DNA from: an uncultured Dokdonia sp.
GTDB lineage: Bacteria; Bacteroidota; Bacteroidia; Flavobacteriales; Flavobacteriaceae
Assembly: GCF_947492815.1 (NCBI RefSeq)
Contig: NZ_CANLOB010000022.1
Coordinates: 1 to 64,000, forward strand
DNA: 64,000 bases
Direction of reading: 5' to 3'
Shown: positions 32,925-41,901 of the stretch, one piece after another
Layout of the letters: each line of letters opens with the position of its first letter
Position numbering within the stretch: position 1 is the first letter of the stretch
Translations under genes and position numbers: made by a program
The notes under the pieces: generated by a model
The model's database searches: none
Told to the model about the DNA's origin: nothing
Seen by the model: only the letters and a program-made list of their open reading frames with translations

Positions 32925-33266
32925 CTATAATAAGTTCATGTTAATGGACAATTGAGCTTTTGATACAAAATTCTTAGTACAAGAATATAAAAATTTAGTG
33001 ATATGTATAATGCCTAAACAGACCTATTTCCATCCAACTTCCTTTACGGTTTTCCACGATCAGGCTATCATTAGACTGAAACCGCTTTCGCGAAAGCGGA
33101 TGAAGAAGAATATACAGTATGAGATTTCCGCCTTCGCGGAAATGAATTAAAATAGTACTTATGAAAACATTAAAAAGATCTCATGATATTCAATATTATT
33201 TGTATTATTGTATTAATTAAAGTTTAGATGTCTATATGCGTGGACGTTACTTAATCGTATATAGCC
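32925..33266. other. Spacer with palindrome and dispersed repeat
   Basis: This 342-base gap holds a perfect palindrome at 33083 followed by GGATGAAG, and then ATGAGATTTCCGCCTTCGCGG near 33118, the same motif as the tandem units at 30141. No open frame of note was seen. The promoter of the surface-protein gene at 33267 should lie in the right end, but no clear -7 box is visible. Confidence 0.6.
33083..33098. repeat. Palindrome copy (perfect), intergenic
   Basis: A perfect core lies between convergently transcribed gene ends and the next plus-strand gene. CCGC/GCGG flanks extend it by one base on each side. Confidence 0.95.
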
Positions 33267-34064
33267 ATGCAAAAAAATATAGTACACTTTATCTTCTTAT
33301 TTTTTATTTCAATTTCTTATGCTCAAGTTGGTATAGGAACTACAACACCATCTCCAGCTTCTATGCTAGACGTAAGTGCTACCTCTAATGGTGGGGCTTC
33401 TTTTAAAGGCTTCATGCCTCCCGTCATGACCATTGCACAAAGAAACTTAATCAACACAGCGACTACAGATGTAGGCTTACTTGTGTTTATTAATGACTCT
33501 GTGGAAGGGGTGCAATGTTTGCAATTTTTTACAGGAACTGCTTGGGTGTGTACAGATGATCCTTTTTTTCCTGGGTTTACTGTATTTGCAGCACAGGATT
33601 TTGATGCAACCACTTCTTGGAATTTCACCTTAACTCCAACGAGTTATAGTGTCCCAGCTTTAGAAGATATATGGGCTGTTGTAGGAAGCTTAGATAACAT
33701 CACTGATTTTACGGGTAGTTTTTTAGGATGTAGTGATTTAGATAATCCTATTGCTGGTATGAATGTAGATCATATGATTGTATTTGATAATGTAGATATA
33801 TCTTCTGCAACAGCTGCAAAACTAAGTTTTGATTATGATATTTTTGAATTTGATACAGGTGATCGTGTCTCCTATGAATTGTTTTATGATGATGTAAGTC
33901 AAGGGGTATTTACAATTCTTGTAGGAAATGCTGATGCCTCTTTAAGCGGAACAGAAACAATTAATATTCCCAATACCGTTACTAATGTTCGCATCACAGT
34001 TATTATAAATCAAAATGGAAATGAAGATAAAGCAGGATTCGATAACTTTAGAGTATTTGAATGA
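33267..34064 (+). CDS. Secreted surface protein with VGIGTT-type N-terminus
   Basis: The 265-residue protein has a signal peptide (about 1-19, ending SYAQ) followed by VGIGTTTPSPASMLDVSATSNGG. This is the N-terminal motif of a large group of Bacteroidota surface and fibre-like proteins, and FKGFMPPVMTIAQRNLI and GLLVFINDSVEGVQCLQFF are also typical. Residues about 105-265 form a beta sandwich resembling choice-of-anchor or carbohydrate-binding modules (ATAAKLSFDYDIFEFDTGDRVSYELFYDD). It lacks the usual type A sorting tail, ending DNFRVFE, so its export route is unclear. It is a paralogue at the N-terminus of the gene at 34534. Confidence 0.75.
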   Translation: MQKNIVHFIFLFFISISYAQVGIGTTTPSPASMLDVSATSNGGASFKGFMPPVMTIAQRNLINTATTDVGLLVFINDSVEGVQCLQFFTGTAWVCTDDPFFPGFTVFAAQDFDATTSWNFTLTPTSYSVPALEDIWAVVGSLDNITDFTGSFLGCSDLDNPIAGMNVDHMIVFDNVDISSATAAKLSFDYDIFEFDTGDRVSYELFYDDVSQGVFTILVGNADASLSGTETINIPNTVTNVRITVIINQNGNEDKAGFDNFRVFE

Positions 34065-34533
34065 TTTTAATGCTAAACACATATGGGCCTTCATTCCATA
34101 CTTTAGGATTTGAGGAAAAGAATTAAACACACATATGGGCCTTCATTCTATCCTTTAGGATTTGAGGAAAAGAAAAAAGATGGGATATTTCAATAAAAGC
34201 TATTTAATCTTAGGACAAGTTTTGGACCCTATAAAAGAGTCGACTTAAGGCCCAAGGTATTAAATCAAGATTCCGCTAGCTATGTTATATGCGTTTTACT
34301 GACTTTATAACATCATAAGAACACTTTCGCGAAAGCGTATTAAAAAAAATATTGTGAAGTAGTTTTTAAACCTGAAAAAGCAATAATTTGGTCTTTAATC
34401 AGCTTAATACTACTACTTAACGAAAAGGTAATGTATTATTTCTTTTTACCCTTTTAATTTATGTAAATTGCTAATCCCAAATTTTATAATGACTTAATAT
34501 GCTTTACCATGCAATGATATAAATATCATAAGT
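34065..34533. repeat. Intergenic 52-base tandem duplication and spacer
   Basis: ATATGGGCCTTCATTC starts at 34081 and again at 34133, each followed by a similar CTTTAGGATTTGAGG segment, giving two 52-base units that differ at a few positions. A one-mismatch palindrome copy lies at 34322. The remaining bases to 34533 are AT-rich and non-coding. The repeat unit contains GAGGAAAAGAA, so it could carry a duplicated regulatory or terminator-like signal, but this is not shown. Confidence 0.65.
34322..34337. repeat. Palindrome copy (one mismatch), intergenic
   Basis: CACTTTCGCGAAAGCG lies in the spacer between the two paralogous surface-protein genes. Confidence 0.9.
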
Positions 34534-35682
34534 ATGAAAAATAATGTATTACGAATATTTCTTTTGTTTTTTAGTATAACAATGTCTTACGCTCAAGTAG
34601 GAATTGGTACAACAAATCCGTCTGCTTCCGCTATGCTAGAAGTAAGTGGAACAACAAATGGAGGCACAAGTTATAAAGGTTTTATGCCCCCTCGAGTACC
34701 TACAGTAACCGATAGGAATACAATAAATCCAACAGTATCAGATATAGGATTATTAATCTTTTTACAAAGTGCAAATTGCCTTCAAATGTGGAATGGTAGT
34801 GCTTGGGAAGATGTACATTGCCTAGGAGCTCCAACAAATTCTTCAGTAGAGTTTGCAGGAACTTCACAAACTGTAGATGAAGGAGATGGAGGCATTAGTT
34901 TTGACTTTACAATTACAAATCCATCACCTACAAATACTATTACAGTTACGATTACTCCAGCAAGCTTTGATGATATAGATGAGACTACAGGAACTATAAT
35001 TACAATTCCTGCGAATGTGACTACGCATACGGCTACTAATGTATTTACATTAACTGATGATGCACTAGATGAAGGTATAGAAACACTAGACTTTACTTTA
35101 AGTGCCCCAGCTGGAGGATCAGGAACCATTATGTTAGGTACAAATACGGGACAAACGGTTACTATTAATGATAATGATGCAGCGGCATTAACTATTTGGA
35201 TTAATGAGTTTCATTATAATGATAATGGTGCAGATATAGGTGAATTTGTAGAAATTGCTGGAGTTGCGGGTACAGATTTAACAGGATATACGATAGAACT
35301 TTATAATGGTAATAATGGAGAGGTATACAATACCTTAAGTTTTACTGGAGGAACTTCTATACCGGATGAAGGTGCAGGCTTTGGAGCGGTTAGTCTATCT
35401 GCAGGAACAATTCAAAATGGAGACCCAGATGGTTTTGCACTTGTAGATAATCTAGGAAATGTAATTCAGTTCTTAAGTTATGAAGGAACTTTTATGGCAA
35501 CAAATGGAAGCGCTAATTCCATGATATCTATTGACGTAGGAGTGTCTGAACAAGATCCAGGAACTCCAGAGGGAGAATCATTACAACTTACGGGAACTGG
35601 AAATACGTATGATGATTTTACATGGAATGCTCCTTCTACAGAGTCACCAGGCTTAATTAATACAGGACAAACTATTAATTAA
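34534..35682 (+). CDS. Secreted protein with VGIGTT start, Calx-beta and lamin-tail domains
   Basis: The 382-residue protein has a signal peptide (about 1-20, SYAQ) and the same VGIGTTNPSASAMLEVSGTTNGG head as its upstream paralogue, with KGFMPPRVPTVTDRN. A Calx-beta domain follows (about 108-232: TVDEGDGGISFDFTITNPSP, then ETLDFTLSAPAGG and VTINDND). A lamin-tail domain comes next (about 235-382: IWINEFHYNDNGADIGEFVEIAG, GYTIELYNGNNGEVYNTLSF, ending STESPGLINTGQ). Both domains are common in secreted adhesins and nucleases; no nuclease residues are visible here. No T9SS sorting domain ends the protein. It is probably a cell-surface or matrix protein. Confidence 0.82.
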   Translation: MKNNVLRIFLLFFSITMSYAQVGIGTTNPSASAMLEVSGTTNGGTSYKGFMPPRVPTVTDRNTINPTVSDIGLLIFLQSANCLQMWNGSAWEDVHCLGAPTNSSVEFAGTSQTVDEGDGGISFDFTITNPSPTNTITVTITPASFDDIDETTGTIITIPANVTTHTATNVFTLTDDALDEGIETLDFTLSAPAGGSGTIMLGTNTGQTVTINDNDAAALTIWINEFHYNDNGADIGEFVEIAGVAGTDLTGYTIELYNGNNGEVYNTLSFTGGTSIPDEGAGFGAVSLSAGTIQNGDPDGFALVDNLGNVIQFLSYEGTFMATNGSANSMISIDVGVSEQDPGTPEGESLQLTGTGNTYDDFTWNAPSTESPGLINTGQTIN

Positions 35683-35751
35683 TTAGAAAATAAAATTAAT
35701 CTTTGTTTTTCAATCAATTTTAGTATTTTAGGTATACTAAAACTTGACTTT

Positions 35752-36783
35752 ATGAATGTTTGCTACATAATGTATCCGTGGGAAGAAATGGACCCAGAAA
35801 ATGATACGACCCTTTCTTTAATCCATGAGTGTGTAAAACGTGAGCACGGTGTCGCTATAACAACTCCAGCAAATTTGACCATTAGAGATAGTGAGACATT
35901 TGCTTTTTGTAGAGCTATTAATAAAATGGAGAAAGTTCCTAGTAACTTGAAATCATTTCATAAAAAAGCCACTTTACGAGAAGAGATGCTACCATTAGCA
36001 GGATTTGATGTGATTATTTTACGTAGCAATCCGCCGTTGGATATGATCATGCTTAACTTCTTAGACTCAGTAAAAGATGATGTCTTTATTATGAATGATG
36101 TAGATGGGATTCGTCGTGCAAATAATAAATTGTATACTGCTGCTTTTGAAGATAATACCCGTGATTTTATTCCACGTACGCATGTGACCAAAAACAAAGA
36201 CTACTTAATTAAAATGATTAAAGAGTCAGATGAGGATAAAATGATTCTAAAACCACTGAATGGTTTTGGAGGATCAGGAGTGATTTTGATAGAAAAACGT
36301 GCCATGTCAAGTATTCGTTCTTTATTAGATTTTTATATAGATAATAAAGATGGAACCACCAATTATGTGATTCTTCAGGACTATATACCGGGTGCAGACC
36401 AAGGAGATGTTCGTATTCTGATTCTTAATGGTAAACCTATAGGCGCCATGAAACGTGTTCCTGGTACAGACGATCATAGATCTAATGTATCGGCAGGAGG
36501 TTCTGTACAGAAACATTCACTCACCAAACAAGAAAAAGAATTGTGTCGTCGTATAGGCCCTAAATTGGTAAAAGACGGATTGTATTTTGTGGGTATTGAT
36601 GTCATTAATGGAATGCTCGTTGAAGTAAATGTGATGAGTCCAGGTGGTATTACTTATATCAATAAAGTTTACAAAACCAAACTTCAAGAGAAGGTGATCA
36701 ATTTTGTAGAAGATAAAGTATTAGAACGCGTAAGTCGTATAGAACGAAGAGCCAAACTCAGAAAAACTGTTGCAGATGCTTAG
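35752..36783 (+). CDS. ATP-grasp ligase (glutathione synthase-like)
   Basis: The 343-residue protein is a GshB/RimK-type ATP-grasp enzyme. Residues about 1-135 form the pre-ATP domain. The ATP-grasp core shows KMILKPLNGFGGSGVILIEK, LQDYIPGADQGDVRILILNGKPIGAMKR, and the metal-binding end LVEVNVMSPGGITYINKVY. Such enzymes join a carboxylate to an amine using ATP. The gene is not next to a gamma-glutamylcysteine ligase, so true glutathione synthesis is doubtful. It overlaps the next gene by 8 bases and belongs to a three-gene unit with an amidohydrolase-like protein and a MATCAP-type peptidase, which suggests a ligase for some peptide or amino-acid tag. Confidence 0.82.
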   Translation: MNVCYIMYPWEEMDPENDTTLSLIHECVKREHGVAITTPANLTIRDSETFAFCRAINKMEKVPSNLKSFHKKATLREEMLPLAGFDVIILRSNPPLDMIMLNFLDSVKDDVFIMNDVDGIRRANNKLYTAAFEDNTRDFIPRTHVTKNKDYLIKMIKESDEDKMILKPLNGFGGSGVILIEKRAMSSIRSLLDFYIDNKDGTTNYVILQDYIPGADQGDVRILILNGKPIGAMKRVPGTDDHRSNVSAGGSVQKHSLTKQEKELCRRIGPKLVKDGLYFVGIDVINGMLVEVNVMSPGGITYINKVYKTKLQEKVINFVEDKVLERVSRIERRAKLRKTVADA

Positions 36784-37627
36784 ACTTTCAAGTGACGAAA
36801 TGATTTCAAAAATCGAAAAGGAAGAGCCGTTTCATGCTGTTTCTGACGATTATTCATTTACGCTTAAAATAGAAGAGTATACTTATTTCCTTTGTGGAGC
36901 TGTACATGACGGCCATCAGTTTCGAAAAGAATTGTGGAACAATTGCTTACACTCTGAGTACGATCGTTGGTATGAAGAAGATCCGTGTACCAAGCAAATG
37001 GTGCAATCCAATCCGATGGTCATTGCAGGAATGGATAGTCGATTCGAATATGACCTAAATCGCGCACCAGAAACCGCCATCTATGACGATGCATGGGGAA
37101 AACAATTATGGTGCACACCTTTACCCGAAGATCAAAAACAAAAAAGCCTTTCCAAACATGCAACGTTTTATAAGGTAGTCCGTGCATTAGTTTCAAAAAT
37201 GGAAGAAAAGTTTGGAGGTGCTATTGTTTATGATATGCATTCTTACAATTGGAAACGCTGGGACAGACCTGTGCCTGTTATAAATTTAGGGACTAAAAAC
37301 ATTGATAATGATCGTTTTTCCGCTTTCGCGAAAGCGTGGTGCGACGCACTCAAACATATAGAACTCCCACATGACATAGCAACCACCGCAGCTATTAATG
37401 ATACGTTTCAAGGCAATGGATATTTCTTAAAATTTATCACAGAAAACACCCAAAACACCTTAGTACTAGCGACAGAATTTTCAAAAATCTACTGCGATGA
37501 GTATGATTATATCCTGTATCCAGAAGTGGTAGATGCGATAGAACAACAGCTAAAACTTATCTTACGCAACCATGCGACAACTTTTTACAATGATTTTATC
37601 TTGAAAAATGGACAGCCATCTCGCTAG
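36776..37627 (+). CDS. N-formylglutamate amidohydrolase-like protein
   Basis: The protein has 283 residues from the ATG at 36776; a TTG at 36770 could add two. It matches the N-formylglutamate amidohydrolase (HutG-like, DUF/FGase) family: PFHAVSDDY near the N-terminus, the AGMDSRFEYDLNRAPE motif, IVYDMHSYNW with likely metal ligands, and NDTFQGNGYFLKFI. These proteins hydrolyse amide bonds of N-acyl amino acids. No histidine-degradation genes are nearby. A palindrome copy at 37321 encodes AFAKA. It is translationally coupled to the ATP-grasp gene, and the MATCAP-type gene follows after 45 bases. Confidence 0.82.
   Translation: MLRLSSDEMISKIEKEEPFHAVSDDYSFTLKIEEYTYFLCGAVHDGHQFRKELWNNCLHSEYDRWYEEDPCTKQMVQSNPMVIAGMDSRFEYDLNRAPETAIYDDAWGKQLWCTPLPEDQKQKSLSKHATFYKVVRALVSKMEEKFGGAIVYDMHSYNWKRWDRPVPVINLGTKNIDNDRFSAFAKAWCDALKHIELPHDIATTAAINDTFQGNGYFLKFITENTQNTLVLATEFSKIYCDEYDYILYPEVVDAIEQQLKLILRNHATTFYNDFILKNGQPSR
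37321..37336. repeat. Palindrome copy (perfect), coding
   Basis: A perfect core encodes AFAKA inside the N-formylglutamate amidohydrolase-like gene (FSAFAKAWCDAL). Confidence 0.95.
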
Positions 37628-37672
37628 TCTAGTCTGTAAGAATTTTATATTTTTGACGATCTAAATGATTTT

Positions 37673-38830
37673 ATGCACTTTCAAGCTGTTGATACCAATG
37701 CCGCCATTTTTGAAATCGATCAAAACCTCGATCGATTAGTTCATAATATAGAACTTCTTAATTACCTAAATCCACTGAACATAGAGGTGGAGAAGAAACG
37801 TTTTTTTGCAAGTAAGTACACCGTAGAACCACAGTTTAAGTATCGTAAAATTAAATTCAGTCCTTTTAAATTACAACGTTTATTTTTTAATCAGCGTTTG
37901 GAACGTATAGAAGATGATGAGATCCGACGTTTGTATCGCGATATTATATATGAATATTCTGGATTGATTGCCTGTATAGAAACTATAGGGAAAGGGAAGC
38001 AGTTTTATTATAACAATCTTAAGGTCTTTGGAACTCCTAAAGAACGGGATGTAGAAAATGCACGTTTTATTCTTCATTTTGCAGATGAAAATGAAGGAGA
38101 GGATATGGTTGCAAAATACAATGTGAAAGAAGCACAAGCGTATTTTGAAGAGTTTGGAAAGCGATATGATTTTGATTTTAATATCAAACAAAGTAGTCAT
38201 ATCTCTGCGGCTGCTATGGTGCTCAATGCATCAGATACCATGTTATTAAAGAAGAATCATTCTTTCTGTAAAAATCAGATAGAAGTACTCGCAAATCATG
38301 AAATAGGGGTTCACTTAGTGACGACACACAATGGAAAGTCACAACCCTTAAAAATATTTTCGAATGGCTTTGTCAATAATACAGAGACGCAAGAAGGACT
38401 AGCAGTGTTTAGCGAATACATGAGTGGTAATTTGACGTTAAGCCGTCTTAAAGAACTTGCACACCGTGTGATTGCAGCAGATAGCCTTATCAAAGGATAT
38501 AGTTTTGTAGATACCTTTGATTTACTTTTTAATCAATATAAAGTGCCTAAGGATAAAGCATGGCAAATTACCTTACGTGTACACAGAGGAGGTGGTTTTA
38601 CAAAAGATTTCTTGTACTTAACAGGACTTAAAAAAGTATATGAATACTATCAAAAAGGCGAAGATCTATCCTTATTACTTACGGGAAAAGTAACGCTAGA
38701 AAACTTACCAGTCATTAAGAAGATGATGGATGTAGGTTTAGCAATTCCTAGTAAGCATATCACCGATTCTTATGCTAAAAATCTAAATACAAATACCAAG
38801 CTAGATTTTATACTCAAGAATTTGAAGTAG
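37673..38830 (+). CDS. DUF1704 (QEGLA motif, MATCAP-type) metallopeptidase
   Basis: The 385-residue protein is a DUF1704 member, annotated in many genomes as 'flavohemoglobin expression-modulating QEGLA motif protein'. The zinc motif NHEIGVHLVTTHNG (His209, Glu210, His214) and NTETQEGLAVFSEYMSG (Glu241 as third ligand) are intact. The eukaryotic relative MATCAP is a tubulin tyrosine carboxypeptidase, so a carboxypeptidase-like activity is a reasonable guess, on a substrate that is unknown in bacteria. It is the last gene of the unit with the ATP-grasp ligase and the amidohydrolase-like gene. No membrane segment or signal peptide is seen, so it is probably cytoplasmic. Confidence 0.85.
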   Translation: MHFQAVDTNAAIFEIDQNLDRLVHNIELLNYLNPLNIEVEKKRFFASKYTVEPQFKYRKIKFSPFKLQRLFFNQRLERIEDDEIRRLYRDIIYEYSGLIACIETIGKGKQFYYNNLKVFGTPKERDVENARFILHFADENEGEDMVAKYNVKEAQAYFEEFGKRYDFDFNIKQSSHISAAAMVLNASDTMLLKKNHSFCKNQIEVLANHEIGVHLVTTHNGKSQPLKIFSNGFVNNTETQEGLAVFSEYMSGNLTLSRLKELAHRVIAADSLIKGYSFVDTFDLLFNQYKVPKDKAWQITLRVHRGGGFTKDFLYLTGLKKVYEYYQKGEDLSLLLTGKVTLENLPVIKKMMDVGLAIPSKHITDSYAKNLNTNTKLDFILKNLK

Positions 38831-38848
38831 GCGCTCTTTTACCTAATA

Positions 38849-40858
38849 CTACTCCTGATATAAAACAAGCATAGATAGTTCTGGAACGGTAATAGAACCT
38901 GAAACTGCTGTTTGAGTATTGAAATCATCACCAATGACGGCTGTTTTCCAAGTACCTTCTAATGGATATGTGTGAGGCGTTGTTTGTGCATTGTATATCA
39001 CATAGATGGTTGCCCATGTATCTCCATTTGCATGATTGCTAAGTTGGTAACTTACCAATCCATTTACTTGTGTTTTAAACGTAAGGTTTTTACGAACTTC
39101 ATCGGCTGTGGACATTCTAAAAGCAGGATGTGCCTTTCGTAAGGCGATAAGGTTTTTATAATAATTGACAACGTCAGCATGTTCCGTTTTACGATCCCAA
39201 TCTATCTGATTAATGTTATCAGGTAAATTATAAGAATTATGTTCTTCATTTTTTGTACGTAACAGTTCTGCACCTGCATGAATAAATGGAATTCCTTGAG
39301 ACGTAAGCACAACTGCATTGGCTAGTTTATCCATTTTAATAATATCTTCTTCGGTAGCATCTCTTCGAGAGACCTGTAGTTTATCATATAATGTATGATT
39401 ATCATGGCAGGACACATAGGAAATAGCTTGCCATGGTTCATTTGTCCATGGCGCATCTGAATAGTTGACCGCTTTATAATCAATCTGTGGATGTTGGATG
39501 GAACCTACAACGCCAAATTTTATAGATTCCTCTGTATCTTTAGCTCCACTCACAAAACCAGTACTTTGATCATCAAATACAGACCCTTTTAATCCATCTC
39601 GGATATCATCACTAAAAGCAGTCACAGCTGGCATTTTCTGTATATGTGCTTTGAGTGCTCTGTCCTCAAGCGGTAGAGGAGAATCACCTGCTGTCCAACC
39701 TTCACCATACACAAAAATATCGGGGTGTATTTCCTTTAAGGTTTCAGTGACCGTATTCATAGTTTCAATATCATGAATCCCCATGAGATCAAAACGGAAT
39801 CCATCCAAGTGATATTCTTCTGCCCAATACGAGACAGACTGCACGATGAATTCTCGCATCATCTTGCGATCTGAGGCTGTTTCATTTCCACAAGCAGAGG
39901 CATTTGCATACGAACCATCTTCATTTTGACGGTAATAATACCCAGGAAATTCCAAACTGAAATTAGAACTATTAGTATCACCTTTATCATTAGGCATTCC
40001 TGTATGATTATACACAACATCGAGGATGACGCCTATTCCACTTTCGTGAAAACGTAAGACCATCTCTTTAAATTCTTTGATGCGTACTTCGGCATGATAA
40101 GGATCTGAAGAGAACGACCCTTCTGGTACATTATAGTTCTGCGGATCATATCCCCAGTTGAATTGTGGCGTGCCTAAATTGGTTTCGTCTATAGAATAAT
40201 GATCGTAGGTAGGTAAAAGGTGCACATGGGTAATCCCTAAATCACGCATATGATCAAATCCTGTAGCTTCTCCATTAGGTCCCTTGGTTCCTTCTTCTAC
40301 CAATCCTAGATACTTCCCTGGCATCGAAGATCCTGATTGTGGATGTATAGTCATATCTCGAATGTGTAGTTCGTATATCACAGCATCATTAGGACTTCTT
40401 AAAGAAAGCCTTTTATCTGTTGTCCATCCTTCAGGATTGGTACGTTCCAAATCTAAAACCATCGCTCTATGACCATTTACCCCAACAGCTTGAGCATAAA
40501 TACCAGGTGTTTCTTTTAACCATGTACTATCTACCTGTATCTGATACGTATAATAGGTGCCATCATAATCCCCAGTAAGTGTTTTTGACCATTTACCATC
40601 TGTAGATGGCTCTAATGGATGTGTTTCAAAGGGTTTTCCTTCGTGACCGTTTTTATATAAATGTACTTGTACCTTTGTTGCTACAGGTGACCACATTTTA
40701 AAAGTAGTTGCTTCCTTGCTATACGTTAACCATAAATTTTTGTCATCAGGCCCTTGATAATCAGTATAAGATTCATGTACTTCAGGAATATAGTCTGGTT
40801 GCTTTTTGCAAGAAATGGTAGTCATAAGAATACATAAAAAAAGGATGATATAGCGCAT
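38849..40858 (-). CDS. pulA: Type I pullulanase, lipoprotein
   Basis: This enzyme debranches pullulan or glycogen by cleaving alpha-1,6 links. The start at 40858 gives a lipoprotein signal ending TTISC; a Met three codons upstream is less likely. Residues about 35-130 hold a CBM48-like beta domain. The type I signature FNWGYDPQNYNVPEG is present. Catalytic residues are visible as GFRFDLMG (nucleophile Asp), FVYGEGWTAGD (acid Glu) and SCHDNHTLYD (Asp). A C-terminal beta sandwich ends VPELSMLVLYQE. It is anchored in the envelope, facing outward or into the periplasm. No starch-utilisation neighbours are seen. Confidence 0.94.
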   Translation of the reverse strand: MRYIILFLCILMTTISCKKQPDYIPEVHESYTDYQGPDDKNLWLTYSKEATTFKMWSPVATKVQVHLYKNGHEGKPFETHPLEPSTDGKWSKTLTGDYDGTYYTYQIQVDSTWLKETPGIYAQAVGVNGHRAMVLDLERTNPEGWTTDKRLSLRSPNDAVIYELHIRDMTIHPQSGSSMPGKYLGLVEEGTKGPNGEATGFDHMRDLGITHVHLLPTYDHYSIDETNLGTPQFNWGYDPQNYNVPEGSFSSDPYHAEVRIKEFKEMVLRFHESGIGVILDVVYNHTGMPNDKGDTNSSNFSLEFPGYYYRQNEDGSYANASACGNETASDRKMMREFIVQSVSYWAEEYHLDGFRFDLMGIHDIETMNTVTETLKEIHPDIFVYGEGWTAGDSPLPLEDRALKAHIQKMPAVTAFSDDIRDGLKGSVFDDQSTGFVSGAKDTEESIKFGVVGSIQHPQIDYKAVNYSDAPWTNEPWQAISYVSCHDNHTLYDKLQVSRRDATEEDIIKMDKLANAVVLTSQGIPFIHAGAELLRTKNEEHNSYNLPDNINQIDWDRKTEHADVVNYYKNLIALRKAHPAFRMSTADEVRKNLTFKTQVNGLVSYQLSNHANGDTWATIYVIYNAQTTPHTYPLEGTWKTAVIGDDFNTQTAVSGSITVPELSMLVLYQE

Positions 40859-40961
40859 GATGATCATTATTATTATTTAAAAAAAGGATTCTCAAAAATA
40901 ATGTACTTTTAGAGGTATCCCAATAGATAATGGAGCTTTATCTTAAAAGATGCGAGTAGTA

Positions 40962-41417
40962 TTACTCTTCTACTTTCCAAAAAACAAAAGGAATTTCCAT
41001 GTCTTCAGAAGAAACGACGGCAGTGATCGTATCATCAAAATAACGATACTGTATGTGGGTAGGAAATTCATTAGAAGGATTATGAGCAACAAAACTAGTT
41101 GCTGTTTTTTTTAGTACTGTAAATGGAACCATAGGTTCAACACCATTGTTAATTTCTAAGATCCACATAGTATCTCGTTGTACAAGTCGCATTTGTTCTT
41201 TCCAAGTGGTATCTTTTTCTTGTAACGTATATCCCATGCCTTTATAACTATTTTGAGCAGTTTGTTCCCATACTTCAAAAGTTTCTTTTCCATCTTGTTC
41301 ATTGGTACGTTCCCAATTTCCAATGAGGTAGTCGAAATCTCCTTTGGGCAATTTTTCTTTGTTTTTTTGACAAGATACAATTGCCAGAAAACTAAAGACA
41401 TATAAAATAGATTTCAT
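40962..41417 (-). CDS. DUF6265-type lipoprotein
   Basis: The 151-residue lipoprotein (signal ending AIVSC, Cys16) has a lipocalin-like fold pattern: YLIGNWERTNEQDGKETFEVWEQTAQNSYKGMGYTLQEKDTTWKEQMRLVQRD, then FVAHNPSNEFPTHIQYRYFDD. This matches the DUF6265 outline (a W-E repeat and an NP..FP..I.Y motif). The family has no known function and probably binds a small ligand at the outer membrane. It is divergent from the lipoprotein gene at 41505. Confidence 0.75.
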   Translation of the reverse strand: MKSILYVFSFLAIVSCQKNKEKLPKGDFDYLIGNWERTNEQDGKETFEVWEQTAQNSYKGMGYTLQEKDTTWKEQMRLVQRDTMWILEINNGVEPMVPFTVLKKTATSFVAHNPSNEFPTHIQYRYFDDTITAVVSSEDMEIPFVFWKVEE

Positions 41418-41504
41418 AAAATAATGTTTAATAGAAGTACAATAGCAACTAAAGTTACTATTTTTATATCTCTAATCTATTATATTAGCAAAAAATCAAA
41501 AGTT

Positions 41505-41897
41505 ATGAGAATCTTGTTTGCCATTTTATGTTGTGCTTTTTTAATGTCTTGTGGAAGTGATGATGGAGGAGAAACTGTAGATCCAGAAGTAGTATGTCCA
41601 ACAGTTGATCTTGCAGGTTTTGAAATTCGCGTAATTAATGGAACAACAAGTGGTCCTTTATCTGGAGTAACCATTACTGCTAGAGAAGGTAACATCTTTG
41701 AAGAAGTACTTATGGAAGTATCTACTATTCCAGGAACTTATCAAGGGGTTTTAGAAAGAGAAGGTTCTTATGTACTTGTGGTTGAATTAGATGGTTTTCA
41801 AACAGTGGTTACAGATGCCATTACTGTAGGACGTCTTGATGATGAATGCAATACCTTAGATACGCAAGATTTATCGTTCACATTGAGTGAAATATAA
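41505..41897 (+). CDS. Carboxypeptidase-regulatory-like lipoprotein
   Basis: The start at 41505 begins MRILFAILCCAFLMSCGSDDGG, a clear lipoprotein signal with Cys17. An upstream in-frame Met at 41424 would place a second hydrophobic stretch before it. The 130-residue protein has one beta-sandwich domain: FEIRVINGTTSGPLSGVTITAREG, YVLVVELDGFQTVVTDAITVGRL. This pattern recalls CarboxypepD_reg-like domains. It is probably surface-anchored. It lies between divergent and convergent genes and no operon is seen. Confidence 0.75.
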   Translation: MRILFAILCCAFLMSCGSDDGGETVDPEVVCPTVDLAGFEIRVINGTTSGPLSGVTITAREGNIFEEVLMEVSTIPGTYQGVLEREGSYVLVVELDGFQTVVTDAITVGRLDDECNTLDTQDLSFTLSEI

Positions 41898-41901
41898 GAA
41901 G

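Noticed and set aside
36770..36775. TTG start for the N-formylglutamate amidohydrolase-like gene
   Set aside because: The ATG six bases later keeps overlap with the upstream gene and needs no rare start codon.
35752..36783. Glutathione synthase as the definite role
   Set aside because: No partner ligase is nearby, and the linked genes point to another substrate, so I kept a general ATP-grasp call.
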